In this document: piece after piece, positions 1-11,679 of the stretch | Position numbering within the stretch: the stretch's first letter is position 1 | How the letters are laid out: each line of letters starts with the position of its first letter | From: Casuarius casuarius | Taxonomy: Eukaryota; Chordata; Aves; Casuariiformes; Casuariidae | Assembly (NCBI GenBank): GCA_003342895.1 | Contig: PTFA01000055.1 | Coordinates: forward strand, 5,029,877 to 5,093,876 | Length of the DNA: 64,000 nt | Direction of reading: 5' to 3' | Translations under genes and position numbers: made by a program | The notes under the pieces: model-generated | What the model saw: the letters and a program-made list of their open reading frames with translations, nothing else | Databases searched by the model: none | What the model was told of the DNA's origin: nothing

Positions 1-853
1 TGTATGCTTTCTTGTGGCTCAGAACCAGCAGTGTCCAGAAGATTACATCCTTTTTTCATAGCTAAGCATCAGTCTGTTCTGGATTGTCCTAGGTATCTGT
101 GCATTCTGGCTTTGTCAGATGGCTGCTACATATTTGCAGACCGGGTGCCAGTCATCCGACTCCTTCAAGTAGTTGCAGACCTGGTATCATTATCTTAGTT
201 TTACTATTTTATGCAACTATGCCAAGCAAACAAACATAACCAAATGTTTCACTTTCTACTCTAAATCAAGCAGTGCAAGTGTCTGGGCACCAGGTTAAAG
301 AGGCTGTCTTTCACTAATAGGCTTTCATGCCACAAGTGTTTCACCTTGTCTTTCAGTGAAATTTAGTAAACTTCTTATCCTTGGGTAAAATAGGATTTTC
401 AAATAGGTTAACGCAGGTCTTCTGTTTGTTTTGTTTGTCACCAGTGAAGGTAAAAGCACAAATTTACATGATTTATATCAGTTAAATTTTTATAGGAAAA
501 GTGTTTGAGTAATTCAGTGTTCTGTCCCTGTATTAAAAGCATTTCTAACTTCTGGGTTACAATTAATAGACACTTGGCATGCGTGTGTATGAGGGGAGGG
601 AGTCCTCAGGGCCTGGAAGCACTGTCACAGAAGATACAAATAGACTGTTGCTGCAAATTTGTCATGCATACATGACTGCATGGTGACTTTCCCAGACTAA
701 ATGTCTCCAGATTGATTGTTAAATTAAGTGATTTTGTAATACACTAAATTAAGTAGGCACTCATTAAGTGAAACATTCCGTTTTCATTTACATTCCGATA
801 CAACAAAGCAGTTTATCTGTAAGTTAACTATACACAATGTATTCTTTTCTCAG
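1..853 (+). other. IPO11: IPO11 intron (3' part)
   Basis: This stretch lies upstream of the first IPO11 exon in the window. It ends in a pyrimidine tract and AG at 841-853, which is a good 3' splice acceptor. I found no open frame resembling importin-11 or any other known protein, and no recognisable repeat. Confidence 0.75.
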
Positions 854-975
854 TTGGACCAAATTCTTGGTAACATGATTGAAATGTGGGTCGATCGGAT
901 GGATAACATCACTCAGCCAGAAAGACGAAAACTTTCTGCTTTGGCATTGCTTTCACTTCTACCATCAGTGAATAG
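854..975 (+). CDS. IPO11: Importin-11, internal coding exon
   Basis: This 122-nt exon starts in phase 0 and ends after two bases of a codon. It encodes 40 residues beginning LDQILGNMIEMWVDRMDN and ending ALALLSLLPSVN, which match vertebrate importin-11 almost residue for residue. Importin-11 is an importin-beta/karyopherin family HEAT-repeat receptor. In the nuclear transport system it carries cargo such as the E2 enzyme UBE2E3 and ribosomal protein RPL12 through the nuclear pore, with release by RanGTP. The exon is flanked by a pyrimidine-rich acceptor (cag at 851-853) and a GTGAG donor at 976. The split codon AG|T restores a serine when joined to 20335, so no exon is missing between them. 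The segment belongs to the C-terminal HEAT-repeat region of a protein of about 975 aa. The earlier exons lie outside the window. Confidence 0.97.
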
Positions 976-3195
976 GTGAGAAAATTTAAAATGCATTATA
1001 CAAGAATACTTCAAAGACCCTTAAGATGTTTTTAAAAATCTTTCACACTTCTACAAATGATTATTCAAGTATGAGGAGTTTTATTGCATCTTTGTGGCTA
1101 AAGATACTGAAAAACATTTAAGAGTTTTCATACTACATTATAGTAACTTTTTATTGTGTTTCATAGCAATACAGTAAGCTTCCTTATATTTCATGAAAAA
1201 TTCTATTTAGTAAAAATGAGGAAACAGAACTGTGTATTTTATTGTCATATGCTTTATTGCACATTCTCATATTAATACCGGACTAGCTGCTTCTCACATC
1301 TGTGTTTAAGTAGTTGCTTTAGTTGGCCTGTAAGTCTTTTGGGGTCCCTTCCAGGGAACAATATTTGTTCAGTCTTACTTCATATTGAGTGTAGATCTTA
1401 ACTTTCATCCTGTTTTTCCCCTTCATGACACAAAATAGAAGAGTTGCATGGAAAAAGGAAATAAAACTGTTTTAAAAGTCTTTTTTTCACTATAGACTTC
1501 TGTAGCAAGCAGCTTACATTATTGTCCTTTTTCTCTCCATTATTGTTGGTGGATAAACGCATGAAAGGAATGTTTTTAATGAAAATGATGAATAGTGTAA
1601 CCCTGAGTTTTAGATTGTCACTACTGGAATCCATATATAACACATGTTTAGATAAGATTTTTAGTCCACACTTACCTTAGGATTACTCTTGCCTGCGTTG
1701 TAAGTCAGGAAGACAGTATGGCATGAGTTTACGTTTGGTTTGGAGGATTTCCTGAAAAGTTTTAAGTATTTTCTAATGTTAATTTAGATTCGGCTTAGAA
1801 ATTCTAAAGCTGTGTCAGTATCTGTAAAGCAGTAGAATATATACTTGATACCCTAAACATTAGGGAACTCTTGTATGTATAATCTAAAGAGGTTTCACTG
1901 CTTCTAATGTGCATAGAAGTTGTCCCCCCTGCTTCCTCCCCCCAGTCATCAGGACAGGCACCTAGCCAAAGGTGAACCAAGCAGCTGCTTTATGCAGAAG
2001 TTTTGGGGGTTTGTTCTTTGTCTTTTTCTTTTTTTTTTTTTTTCAATAAATGTAACAAAGTTTAGAATACACTCTTAAGTAATATAACATTGTCAAAGTG
2101 GTGTTACCTAAAATTTAAGGTGCTGAGGTGGAATGCCAGTAAATGCCCATCTTCCTTTGAAGTTTTTCTTATAGAGAGGAAGGAAAAAGAACTTGCTGTA
2201 GATAGCTTTGTTATTTTGAACTACCTTCAGCTGCTCCAAATTTCCTGCTGTTAGAGCCAGTTATTCCTGGCAGTCCTTACACAATGGAACTTCTCCAAAT
2301 GACAGCTTTATTTTTCAGATATTCACATTATTTAGGAATGTTTTTCTGAAATAAAAAACCCCTTTTTAGTGGGCATCTTTATGTAATAGCTACAGAAATT
2401 TTACTATCAGGGCCAAATGTAACTTCAGACAGCATATGTGAAAATGATCCTGCAATTGATTTTTTCCATCTACTACTGAACAATATGAATCATTCGATCA
2501 TTCCCATTATATTATTCCCATTATATAATTCTATTACATGTGCTTGCTGCATCTCACGTTTGAAACTCCTGTTAAAACTTATTTTTTTCTAAAATAGGAC
2601 TACTGTGGAAATCAATTTGAAAGGTTTAAGCAATATTTTAAACAGTGCAATATTCAAAGAAAATATTGTTTTGATTCATACAAACAACCTTCTCAAGAAA
2701 AGCTAGGTAATTCATTCTTTGGGAATACTCCTCTGAACAGATTCCTGGTTAGATATTCTTTTGGGTATCCAAAGCCAGCTCAAGATTCCTCAGCTGCATA
2801 GACAGAGTCAAATTTTGTCTCTAAGGATGGCAGCGAGACTGGCTTGCTCCCGACGGCTGAGCCTGCTGCTTTTCCTGTTCCACCCTCAGCTTCGCAGGCA
2901 GCGCCATCCTGTTCAGTGATCAGTGGTGGTACCGGCGGCAAGCTCAGGCTTTCAGGATTCTGCTATAGGGAAAATAGGCAGCAACATTGTATCTACTGCT
3001 TCCTGGGGACTTTGTTCTCTTTGCCTGTTGCTGCCTATAGAATAATAATATCAAATTATTTTAGTGAGGAAAGGCAGGGAGTGGACAAAAGCGGAGGGAA
3101 AAATGACATAGCTTGTACTCCCTTTCCTTCCCCCATGGAGCTGCTTTATGAACAAAATGATAGCAGGGGGAAATCAAAGAAAACCTTCCCTCCTT

Positions 3196-3219
3196 CCCCC
3201 CCACTCCCCCCCCCACCCC
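3196..3219 (-). repeat. C-rich tract, G-quadruplex-like on the - strand
   Basis: Runs of seven, nine and four cytosines are separated by ACT and A. The - strand therefore carries long guanine runs with 1- to 3-nt spacers, enough for an intramolecular quadruplex if the nine-base run supplies two columns. It lies deep in an IPO11 intron, downstream of a purine-rich stretch. Confidence 0.6.
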
Positions 3220-6200
3220 GCACTCTGTAGCATAAAACCATTGGTTTTTGATACTTTTCTAGTTATTGATCGTGTTGTCAATTCACGTATGTTCACTGGG
3301 GGCTCTCTTCTTTTTGGGTGAAGCTAAATCTTACATCATTATTCAGTTAAAAACAAGTATGGCAAAAATAATCTTATTTCAAACACAGCTCCTTGACAGT
3401 AGCTTCTTCACAAGTGAGGGGTTTTAGAATGGGTAGGATGGGAACCACTGCAGTGCAGTTGTATCTTCACAGTGGTTAGCTTTCTTCTGTAGACAGTATC
3501 TTTCAGAGTTATATGTAATGGCGTATGTAAGTTCACATTGTCTTTAATAGCAACAGTGTACCACTGCATTTTATCCTGTCTGCATATAGTCCTTCAATCC
3601 AGCATCCTGTTTATCTTCCCATGCACAGCTGCAGATTGTGTTAGTCTTTAGAAGTTCATACTAAAAAAATTAAAACATAACAGTAAGTTTCTATCCTGGT
3701 TAGTGTGTTGCAGCACCTTTTCACTTAGCAGTAGTTTCCTGATTTTACTTGCTTTTTTTCATAAACTAAATGCTGCCCAATTATCTGCATTTTGCCATCT
3801 GTGTCTGGCCACTCAAATTATGTTAGCATTTTTTGTGTGACTATATGTGCATTCTTACTATTTTCCACATTTTGTGCTCTTACTACCAACTTACCAGTTC
3901 TCTATACCTGCGTTCTTTGATATGAATTTATTAAAAGCTCTTGGTACTTCATAACATAGTGAACCTTTTTTTTTGACTAAGTATGGGCCAGCTATTTTTA
4001 AGGATCTTTTCCTTTAAACTGATGTGGCTACCAGTAGGTTTCCAGCAACAAGATTAAGGCCATAAAGATACTCATATGGTGTAACAGTGTCTCTTGACTG
4101 AGAGGGTACCAACATCACTTAAGTCAGTAAAATCTTGCCCTCAGATGTAATCTAGTCTTACTTCCATGTAGTTATAAAATCTCAATTTCTCTTAAGGATG
4201 ATTGATATCTGTTAGGTAGGACTACTTTAATGTTTACTGATTGTCCAGCAGCAGCATGTTTTTCTGTTTACATCATAACATATTAATACATGGGCATTTG
4301 CAAGATCTGCCTAGCTTGAAGAGAGTGCTGCTTGATATTTCTCTTTCATAGCACACAGTATTTGTTTTATGCCTGTCTGTGAAAATGTGTCTTGTGCTAT
4401 GTAATGCTACCACTTTAGTCTCTACAACTCGCTGTTTCTGAGCAAGGGCCTCATGAACATTTGGGGTTCATAGTTTAACTCGGGTTTTTAAGGGGTTTTA
4501 GATTTAATCACTCCTTGCTTTCATTAGAAAAGTGAAAGTGCAAGAAATGTGCTTTTGAAGACAGAATGCATCTTATGCTAGTTACCCAGCCTCTCTTAAC
4601 AGTCTTTGAACATATGTCACAATCAAAATCCAGGATTTGTCCTTGTTTCATGAAGCTTGTAAATCCATGGAGTCACTCGGAGGGCTGACCTCTGACATTT
4701 GTGTACTTTCACTGTTTTCTAACATGACCAGTGAAAGTCTCTTTTTTAAATTCCTTAAAGAAAGCAGTTTGTAATCAGGTTGTTACATGAACAACAGACA
4801 TAAAGGTTTAAGTTTTCACTTTTGTTAGTCTGTGAAATTTCCACCACACATGGAAGGCAAAAAGGTAGGAGAAAGTCAGTAAACACATTAAAAGTTTGCT
4901 GTCTGACATGCATAAAAGGGACACCAATGCAAAGAGAAATGAAGCTGGGCATAAAATCTCCAAGTCATTATAGTGCTATCTTTAGCTATTATTTCATTTG
5001 TTAATGTTGATTACTAGTAGATGTTTCTAAATGGATAGCAGATGATTTTTTTTTTTTGCCAACTGTTATAATTACTCTGCCAGTTCAAATTAGAGTAGTT
5101 TGTTACTACACCTTAGCTCCATGTTAGATGTTCTGATGATGCTGCATGCTGAAAAGAATGCATTAGTTGCATATAAGAGTCAGATGAGTTTAACAAAAAT
5201 ACAAAACAAATGGTAGGTTGCTGAGTCAACCTTTAAAAACTTCAGTAACGGTTATAAAGTCAATCACTCAAAAATTAGAATAATTTAATAATTTTAGTGG
5301 GCTTTTCTGTTCCACTTTTTCCTGTATCTAAATATTTCTGTTCTTGGGTTTTTTCCAAGAGCTTGCCTGTGAAGTTTTTTGTCTATTTTTAAGAATTTAC
5401 AACACAAAATTAAAGCCACTGTTTTCCAAAAAAGTCCATTAATTTTAGTGCGTAAGGGTAGCTCCAGTTTGAGAATTAATTTCGAGCTTGAAATGTGAAG
5501 CATTTGAATTTATTTTGTCTTTTTCCTTTATAATTTGGGGCACTTGAGTAGGATTTTGAGATTCCCTTGTTCTTTTTTCCCTTTACTTCAAATTGAAGTA
5601 TTTGTCTCAAAAACTACGGTAGGAGAAATGTTAAGCACCCAAGAGATTCTCTGGGTTATTGTACTCATATCTGATCTTTATGTAAATGAATGTCTGCTTT
5701 TTCTCACTGTCAAGTGAGAAAGTGTCAAGTGTCAAGTCTGATATGTCAGCTAGTATGAGTTCTGCCATTTAGATAATTGGCATTGCAAGTTTAAGTACAG
5801 ATAGTATGTAATTATAAATCTTCATTAGGTAATTACAAAAGTTAGTTCTTTCTCTGGCATTTGCTAAAGTTATTTTAAGTTAGGAAGTTTAATTTTCCAC
5901 TTAAGGAGAATATATGTCTATATGTAATGCAGGAAGTGGCAGAAAAAGTGCTTTATAGAATGTCATATTCTCCTTAGTTGTATCCCTATTTATAAAGTAA
6001 GAATTTGTTACATAACTGATTTTAATATCCATGTAAAGAAAGGAGAATGTACTACTGAGTCCATTTCCCTGGCTTCCCCCACTCTGTTTTTATTCCTTCA
6101 GTCAAAGATGGGCTCGCCCACACCCATAATAGTCTATTAGTATTAAAAGGAGCTCTCTTAGGTTAAGTTTTTACAGTTGTCGTCTTTCGCCTTGGGATGT

Positions 6201-8210
6201 GTTTGGTTTGTCCACCAGGTAACGGTACAGTTTTAATTGAATGAAAAATGAGGTTTCAGTCTTGATCTGAGTATCATAGTATGTATCACTCAACATATTA
6301 AAATTAAGGAAGTTGTAGTACTATATGCAGTTCACCTCACAGTATTGGCAAGTAGATGTAGATTGGAAAGACACCTTAAATTTCCGTTGCTCAAAATCTC
6401 CGTCTTTTTTCCATCTGCGTTTAGTTGTTCTTGTGAAGTGGTCAGGAAGAAATTGTCAGTCCTCTGCCTCATTTGCAAGGAAAAATAAATCAAATGATGG
6501 CATGGGCATGTCACCAAATGCACTGACCTCTTGCAGAAAACAAGTTGCGGTCATAGGGGTTGATTTGCCTCTGATGCCTTGCTTTCGTTTGTGACCTATT
6601 TAAATTTAGGGTTCCAGAAATCTTTCCTATAACTCTTCTAAATATAATTCACCCTAAAATTGATTTTTTAATTATGTAAAGGACAGCAAAAAGAAAATAA
6701 TGGACTAAATAGCTTTTTTTCTAGCTTTATCCTTTGTAATGTGCAGTTTCCATGTTTGCAGATCAGTTGAGTGACCAGTGACTAAAGCATACCATATTAT
6801 TAAAAATGAATCAAAAATCACAAGACTGGAGAAGATTTTTGAAAATAACTAGTACAGTTTTTTGCTGTTTCCACCTGTGTGTGTTCTGAGCTGTTTTGGC
6901 ATACCTGTTCATCTTTTTGCTATGTGCTCCATGAAATATGAGACTGCCTGAGAGTAGTTGAGATTTTGGTGACTTTTCTTAACAGTGCAAGACTCCTAAG
7001 TCAAGATATGATCCCCAAAATTAACAACAGTACCCATATCACTAGAAGAACTTCTGCAAATAAGTACTGTCTTAAAATGATGTTTTATATTCAGACAATC
7101 TGATTGAAGTGGTGGTCGAACAGAACGTCAAGTTTTGGTATTAAGGAAGTGTCCAGTGTGCTAGCATAAAGAACATCGGGTTTTTAAAGAAGTAGTTTTT
7201 GTATTTTGTGTATGGATATTGTCTGTAATTTTCAGGAAATGCACTAATTGTTAGGCTTTCTCTTTGTTAAATTTTTAGAAGCTATCAGCTGCTAATGCAG
7301 GCAGTGTGCTGCTGAAAGCTATAAAATTGAATTTAGTTTTGAATCAATTCTAGAAGCTGAATTATTCTAATTGAAATTTTGAAGTTATTTTGCTCTGAAT
7401 TTTTTAAACCTTTGGGTTTTAATTTTATTGTATGCACATTTGCTATTGTGAAATTAGAATGCAGGGTATAAGAAGATAGATCTTCAATATTATTAAAAAG
7501 CAGTAGGTGGCAATGTATCTTTTTTTTAAGATGCATTAATGTTGAGTACATTTTTCATCACTTTTCTAATTTGAACAAAGTTCACCAAATATTTTAGTGA
7601 ATAGTAGAAGCTGCAGCTACAAATACTGTTTTTTCTCAGCATGTCACATCTGATTTTATCGATGGCCAGCCAGGCTTTTTTGATGTTTTGTTTACAGGAC
7701 TACTACTCACTCTGTAGAAGACTTGTTATTTTTTCTCTTTAGTGTGCGTGACAAATGTGATATATTGATGCAATGATTGTTTACAACGAGGTGAGAAATT
7801 TACGCTAACAATTTCTCATCAGTGATTCTGCTAGTGTAATCTTAGTTGCAGAATGCTTTTTGTCATATTATTTATTGGCATTTAAAGCAAAATAAGATTT
7901 GAAAATTTGAGAGAGATTCCTTTTCTTTTCCTAAATAGGAAAAATAATTGTATGGTTTCACACTTTACTGTTTCTCAGTGTATTTTGGAAGCTGCTTGAT
8001 AAGTTAATCAAAAGTAGTAAATGCCAAGAATAGAAAGGGAAATAAAGATGGCAGCTTAATTTTGAGATAGATTTTTGTGATGTATGTTTATATATATGAA
8101 TGCTTAGCACTGTGGGATGTTCTAAACTTGGAATGTTTTTGCTGGGTTATTAATTTGGTATTAGGATAGCTGTAGTGCCTGTCTGTGCCCTTCGTAAGAG
8201 TCACTGTTGC

Positions 8211-8250
8211 TGTTATATTAAGCGTGCAGCTGTTATAGTAAGCGTGCAGT
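8211..8250. repeat. 20-bp tandem duplication
   Basis: Two adjacent 20-bp copies (8211-8230 and 8231-8250) share the core AAGCGTGCAG and differ at two positions. This looks like a local replication-slippage duplication inside the intron. Confidence 0.8.
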
Positions 8251-10440
8251 AGCACTCTATGAACAGAGGAACGTACAGTAAGCAGCAAATTGAGAATTTA
8301 TACAAGAGTATGAAAGGAGAAATCTGCAGTATTTGAGATGATCAGAAATTTGTAGATAATCTGGATGATGGTGGTGGTGACGAAAGAAAAGGAGTTTTGA
8401 GACCTGATAAACTAACCTTAATAGGATGTCCCTAGCAGATGTTGCTGGATGTAGCCAGGTGAGACTAAATGTTGATGTGTATACTGCCCAAGTGGCAGGT
8501 AGTGGCTGAACTGTTCATACCTGAGGCCGTATCTGAAGAACGATATGGGGGAAGGTGAGACTGTAGCTATTTGAAAACAAAACAAAAAATGTGCATCATA
8601 GCCCACCTGTGGAGAATAAAAGCAGAAAGGAGCAAGACCTGCAGGAGGAGGTGTTTGTTAAATTATTAGAACGATAGTAACAAAGAGAAAATGTAGGTAA
8701 ATGCTGGGGGAGCACAATACTTTGAGACAATTGTGACTGACTGTTTCAATAGTAAAGATACCAAGGAAAATGAGAATGGAGAACAGGCAGCCTGGTAATT
8801 TTCCTCTGACTTCTGTGCTGAGATACCAACAGTGCATCACAGGGAAACCATACCTCTGTGTTTCTTTCTACTTTTCTTTTTTTTTTTTTTCTTTTTTTTA
8901 CTTTTGCCCATGCCTAGTTTTACTGTGTTATGTTTTATTTATAAAATATACAGTAGGAGGGGAAAGAGGTTCACTCTTAGAAGTTCAAAAGAATAACTGC
9001 AGTGATAAGAATTGGTTTTCATCCACTGTGTGGGCTTTAACATCATTTTGTTATGATTATGGGATGGAAATTCCTCTTTAAAAATTGGCTTTGTTATATT
9101 TTTAAAGATGGGTAAGTTTAGAACTTGTTTTTGAACTTTTTGCATGTTTTTCTGCTGTACATAAATTTGAGTTGGATGATTGCTTTGTGCTCCTTAATAT
9201 TCATAGCCTGAACCTAACATAAATCAATGAGTGCAGAGAAAATAGAGGTTGCTTGGAAGGACTGTACTTAATACAGCGTTTGTGTGTTCTTCCAGTTACT
9301 TTGACCCATCATTTTATGCAGAATTTGAAACATTCTATTGAATTTGGCAAATCACTTTTGCTCGGACTTCATGCCCGTATTGACAAGGAGTATAAAGTAT
9401 TCAAGTTGTTAATGTTTTTTCCCATTCATTGTGGAAATAGATTTTCATATGTTAAAAAGCAATGACATTAGTCATTTTAATAATGTGAGCATATTAAGAT
9501 AAAATTCGCTGCAGGATTCAAAGATCTATTGCCATGCGAAGCTGTATTCACATCTAAAACTTGCCATTTCTACTTACTACTGGAAAGTAAAATCTGCAGT
9601 GAATAAAATATGGTTAGCCATCTCCAAGAGTGGTGTATTTCAAATAAATGCTTGGAGTTTTCACATTTCAGTGCTTGCTTTATAGTTTTCAGTTAATAAT
9701 AAATTTTATTGTTTAAGGACAAGCAACTCTGGGATTTTTGGCCTCCTGTAGTTGAAAATCGAAGGCGAATTTCTGTTGATGACAATATCACATTTTACAG
9801 ATTCCAAACATTATGGTTAAAATTATTTTTTGAAATCTCTGAAAACGTAGGGTTCTTTTGGCAGAATTTGGAAGAAAGCCTCTTCAAGTGCCTGCTCCTT
9901 TTGTTCATGTGCTTCCTGCATTTCAGTTTGGATCCTTACAGACAAAGGTATTTGGGTGGTATTTTGCCCCTATGTGAACTTGTGCTTCCCACACGAGATT
10001 GGTGTGGGTGAAGTGATCTGATGCTTCCGTAGTGACTTTTCCTTGTCTGTGGTTATTTATGCGCTTTCTCATCCTCTTCTTTGCTGAGCAAGAGGTCTCA
10101 TTTTAATATAAATTATCATTAATCTCTAAGTTTCTATCCTGTTTCTAGCCTTTTTCCCTGTCAGATTACGAGACAGAACTTTGCAGGTATTTAGTCCCTA
10201 AAACAGATAAACTGAGGATGTAATCTCTGTTACTTAATTGAGGGTGATATTTATAGTGCTTGTGTTGTTTGCACTAAGTGTTTATCCGCACAGGAGACGC
10301 TAAAGGAAACTAAAGCTGTGTACCTAAGGGTGTAATTTTTAGAACATATGTAAACCTTTGTGGATGCGTGTGTGTGCGTGTCCTAAAGTAGAGCTTAACA
10401 AAGTGCTTAGATCAAGTCTGACCTAAGGCTCAGATCAGGC

Positions 10441-10580
10441 GCCAGTCTAATCCCTCGGCACGCCGTCCTGAGCTGCAGCTTGTCCCGGGCTCCCCGGGGC
10501 TGCAGCGGAGCGTGCCTGCCGTGGGGCAGGAGCTCCAGGGCAGCCTTTCCCAGGCTCCCCCATCCGGACCTCGGTGTTCC
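10441..10580. promoter_or_regulatory. CpG-rich patch upstream of LRRC70
   Basis: About ten CpG dinucleotides fall in 130 bases, in an intron where CpG is otherwise rare. The patch also contains CCCGGG and CCCCGGGG runs. It sits 1.1 kb upstream of the LRRC70 start codon, so it may be part of that nested gene's promoter or first exon. This is inferred from composition and position only; an old GC-rich insertion is the alternative. Confidence 0.35.
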
Positions 10581-10877
10581 CATCTTCACTGCGCTACATG
10601 AGTGTGTTTGTATTAGGAGCAGTTTTACTCTGCAAACGGAGATAGAACTGTATAAATGTTGCTATTTATTTAATAAAACATTGGGGTTTCTGGCTGAAAG
10701 AAAAAAGGATTTACAGATAAGGCAGTAGTACTGTTACAAATAGGTATGCTTTATTCTGTAATAATTAAACCTCACCATCTTACATAAAACTCTTTTTCAA
10801 GCATTACTAGTTAAAAAAGAAGAGAGCAGTAATAGTTACAAAGATAGTTCTTGGTTTTCTAGAAACAAGTAGTTGAG

Positions 10878-11072
10878 ATTTCCTTTCCAACAATACTTCT
10901 GAAGCACAGATAAAATGGCTTCCTGTCTCAGGGTTTCCTGTATCCATGGCAACCTCACTTTACCCACTTACTACTTTGTTTCCTGAGTGAACAGTTGCAA
11001 AACCTGGGACAAAATGTGAGAGCTCTAGTATGCGGGAATATTGCTTTGAAAAACATTTCACGGATTAATATA
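10878..11072 (+). promoter_or_regulatory. LRRC70: Candidate LRRC70 promoter / 5' noncoding exon
   Basis: Three TTCCTG elements (10920-10925, 10935-10940, 10980-10985), which read CAGGAA (ETS-like) on the other strand, lie within 66 bp. Between them is GTATCCATGGCAAC (10940-10953), close to the RFX X-box with one complete half-site. A consensus 5' splice donor GTAAGT follows at 11073-11078. A good acceptor lies at 11640-11641, just ahead of the LRRC70 start codon. Together these could mark the promoter and first noncoding exon of LRRC70. A second possible donor (GTAAGA) lies at 11148. The exon start cannot be placed from sequence. Confidence 0.3.
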
Positions 11073-11623
11073 GTAAGTTAACCTGTAATTTAGCCCAATG
11101 AACTACAAAACAACAAAATAACAGAAATAATGAACTGCAGATTTGGGGTAAGAATGTGTTTTTATTTATTTTGAATGTAGCTGAACTTTATAACAGTAAA
11201 ATTCAAATTAGAAATGAGCCACCAATGAAAGGAAACTTCTTTTCTGTTAGCATTTCTACTTGAATGTTACTGCAACATCTCCTAATCATTTTTCAAATAT
11301 ATAAAATAGTTAAAGAAATAAGCAGTATGTTGAATTTACTAGAAGCTGTTATTTTGGCAGCTTAGTTGTTTTTATGTCATAACAAATTGAATATTTTCTG
11401 GCTAGATTGGCAGTGTATTAGTTTCACTATTCATTTACTCGGAAATTTTTTTCAGTGTTGTTCAAACTCATGGTACTTACTAAGTTTTATTTTGAAACTG
11501 CTTATTTGGCATCAAAGGAGAATATTAAAATACCAATCTAGAAAGTAATTCTTGCCTTTTTTTTTAAGATTGTACAAGTAAAATTTTTAAACTTTCAAAT
11601 GAATAATATTTATAAACTTGATC

Positions 11624-11641
11624 TTTTTTTATCTCTACTAG
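11624..11641 (+). other. LRRC70: 3' splice acceptor ahead of LRRC70 coding exon
   Basis: A pyrimidine-rich tract ends in CTACTAG at 11641, 38 bases before the LRRC70 start codon. It suggests that the coding exon begins at 11642 and is joined to an upstream untranslated exon, as in the mammalian gene, whose coding region is also a single exon. It rules out the in-frame ATG at 11599 as the start in such a spliced message, because that codon would be intronic. Confidence 0.6.
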
Positions 11642-11679
11642 CGAAGTCAGAGATGAGTGAGAAGGCCAAAGACAGGGAT

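Larger units (their letters stand above)
976..10440 (+). other. IPO11: IPO11 intron, part upstream of LRRC70
   Basis: This is the first half of the 19.4-kb intron 976-20334. It is AT-rich and full of stop codons, and the short open frames do not resemble proteins. Visible items are a T-run at 2029-2043, a C-rich tract at 3196-3219, a 20-bp tandem duplication at 8211-8250, a pyrimidine tract near 8873-8899 and a short TG-rich stretch near 10366-10380. I recognise no mobile element with confidence. Confidence 0.7.

Noticed and set aside
11599..11679. Upstream in-frame ATGs at 11599 and 11653 as LRRC70 starts (659- or 641-aa protein)
   Set aside because: The first lies before the likely 3' splice site at 11640-11641, and neither extension has a counterpart in the human protein. 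The signal peptide starts naturally at 11680.
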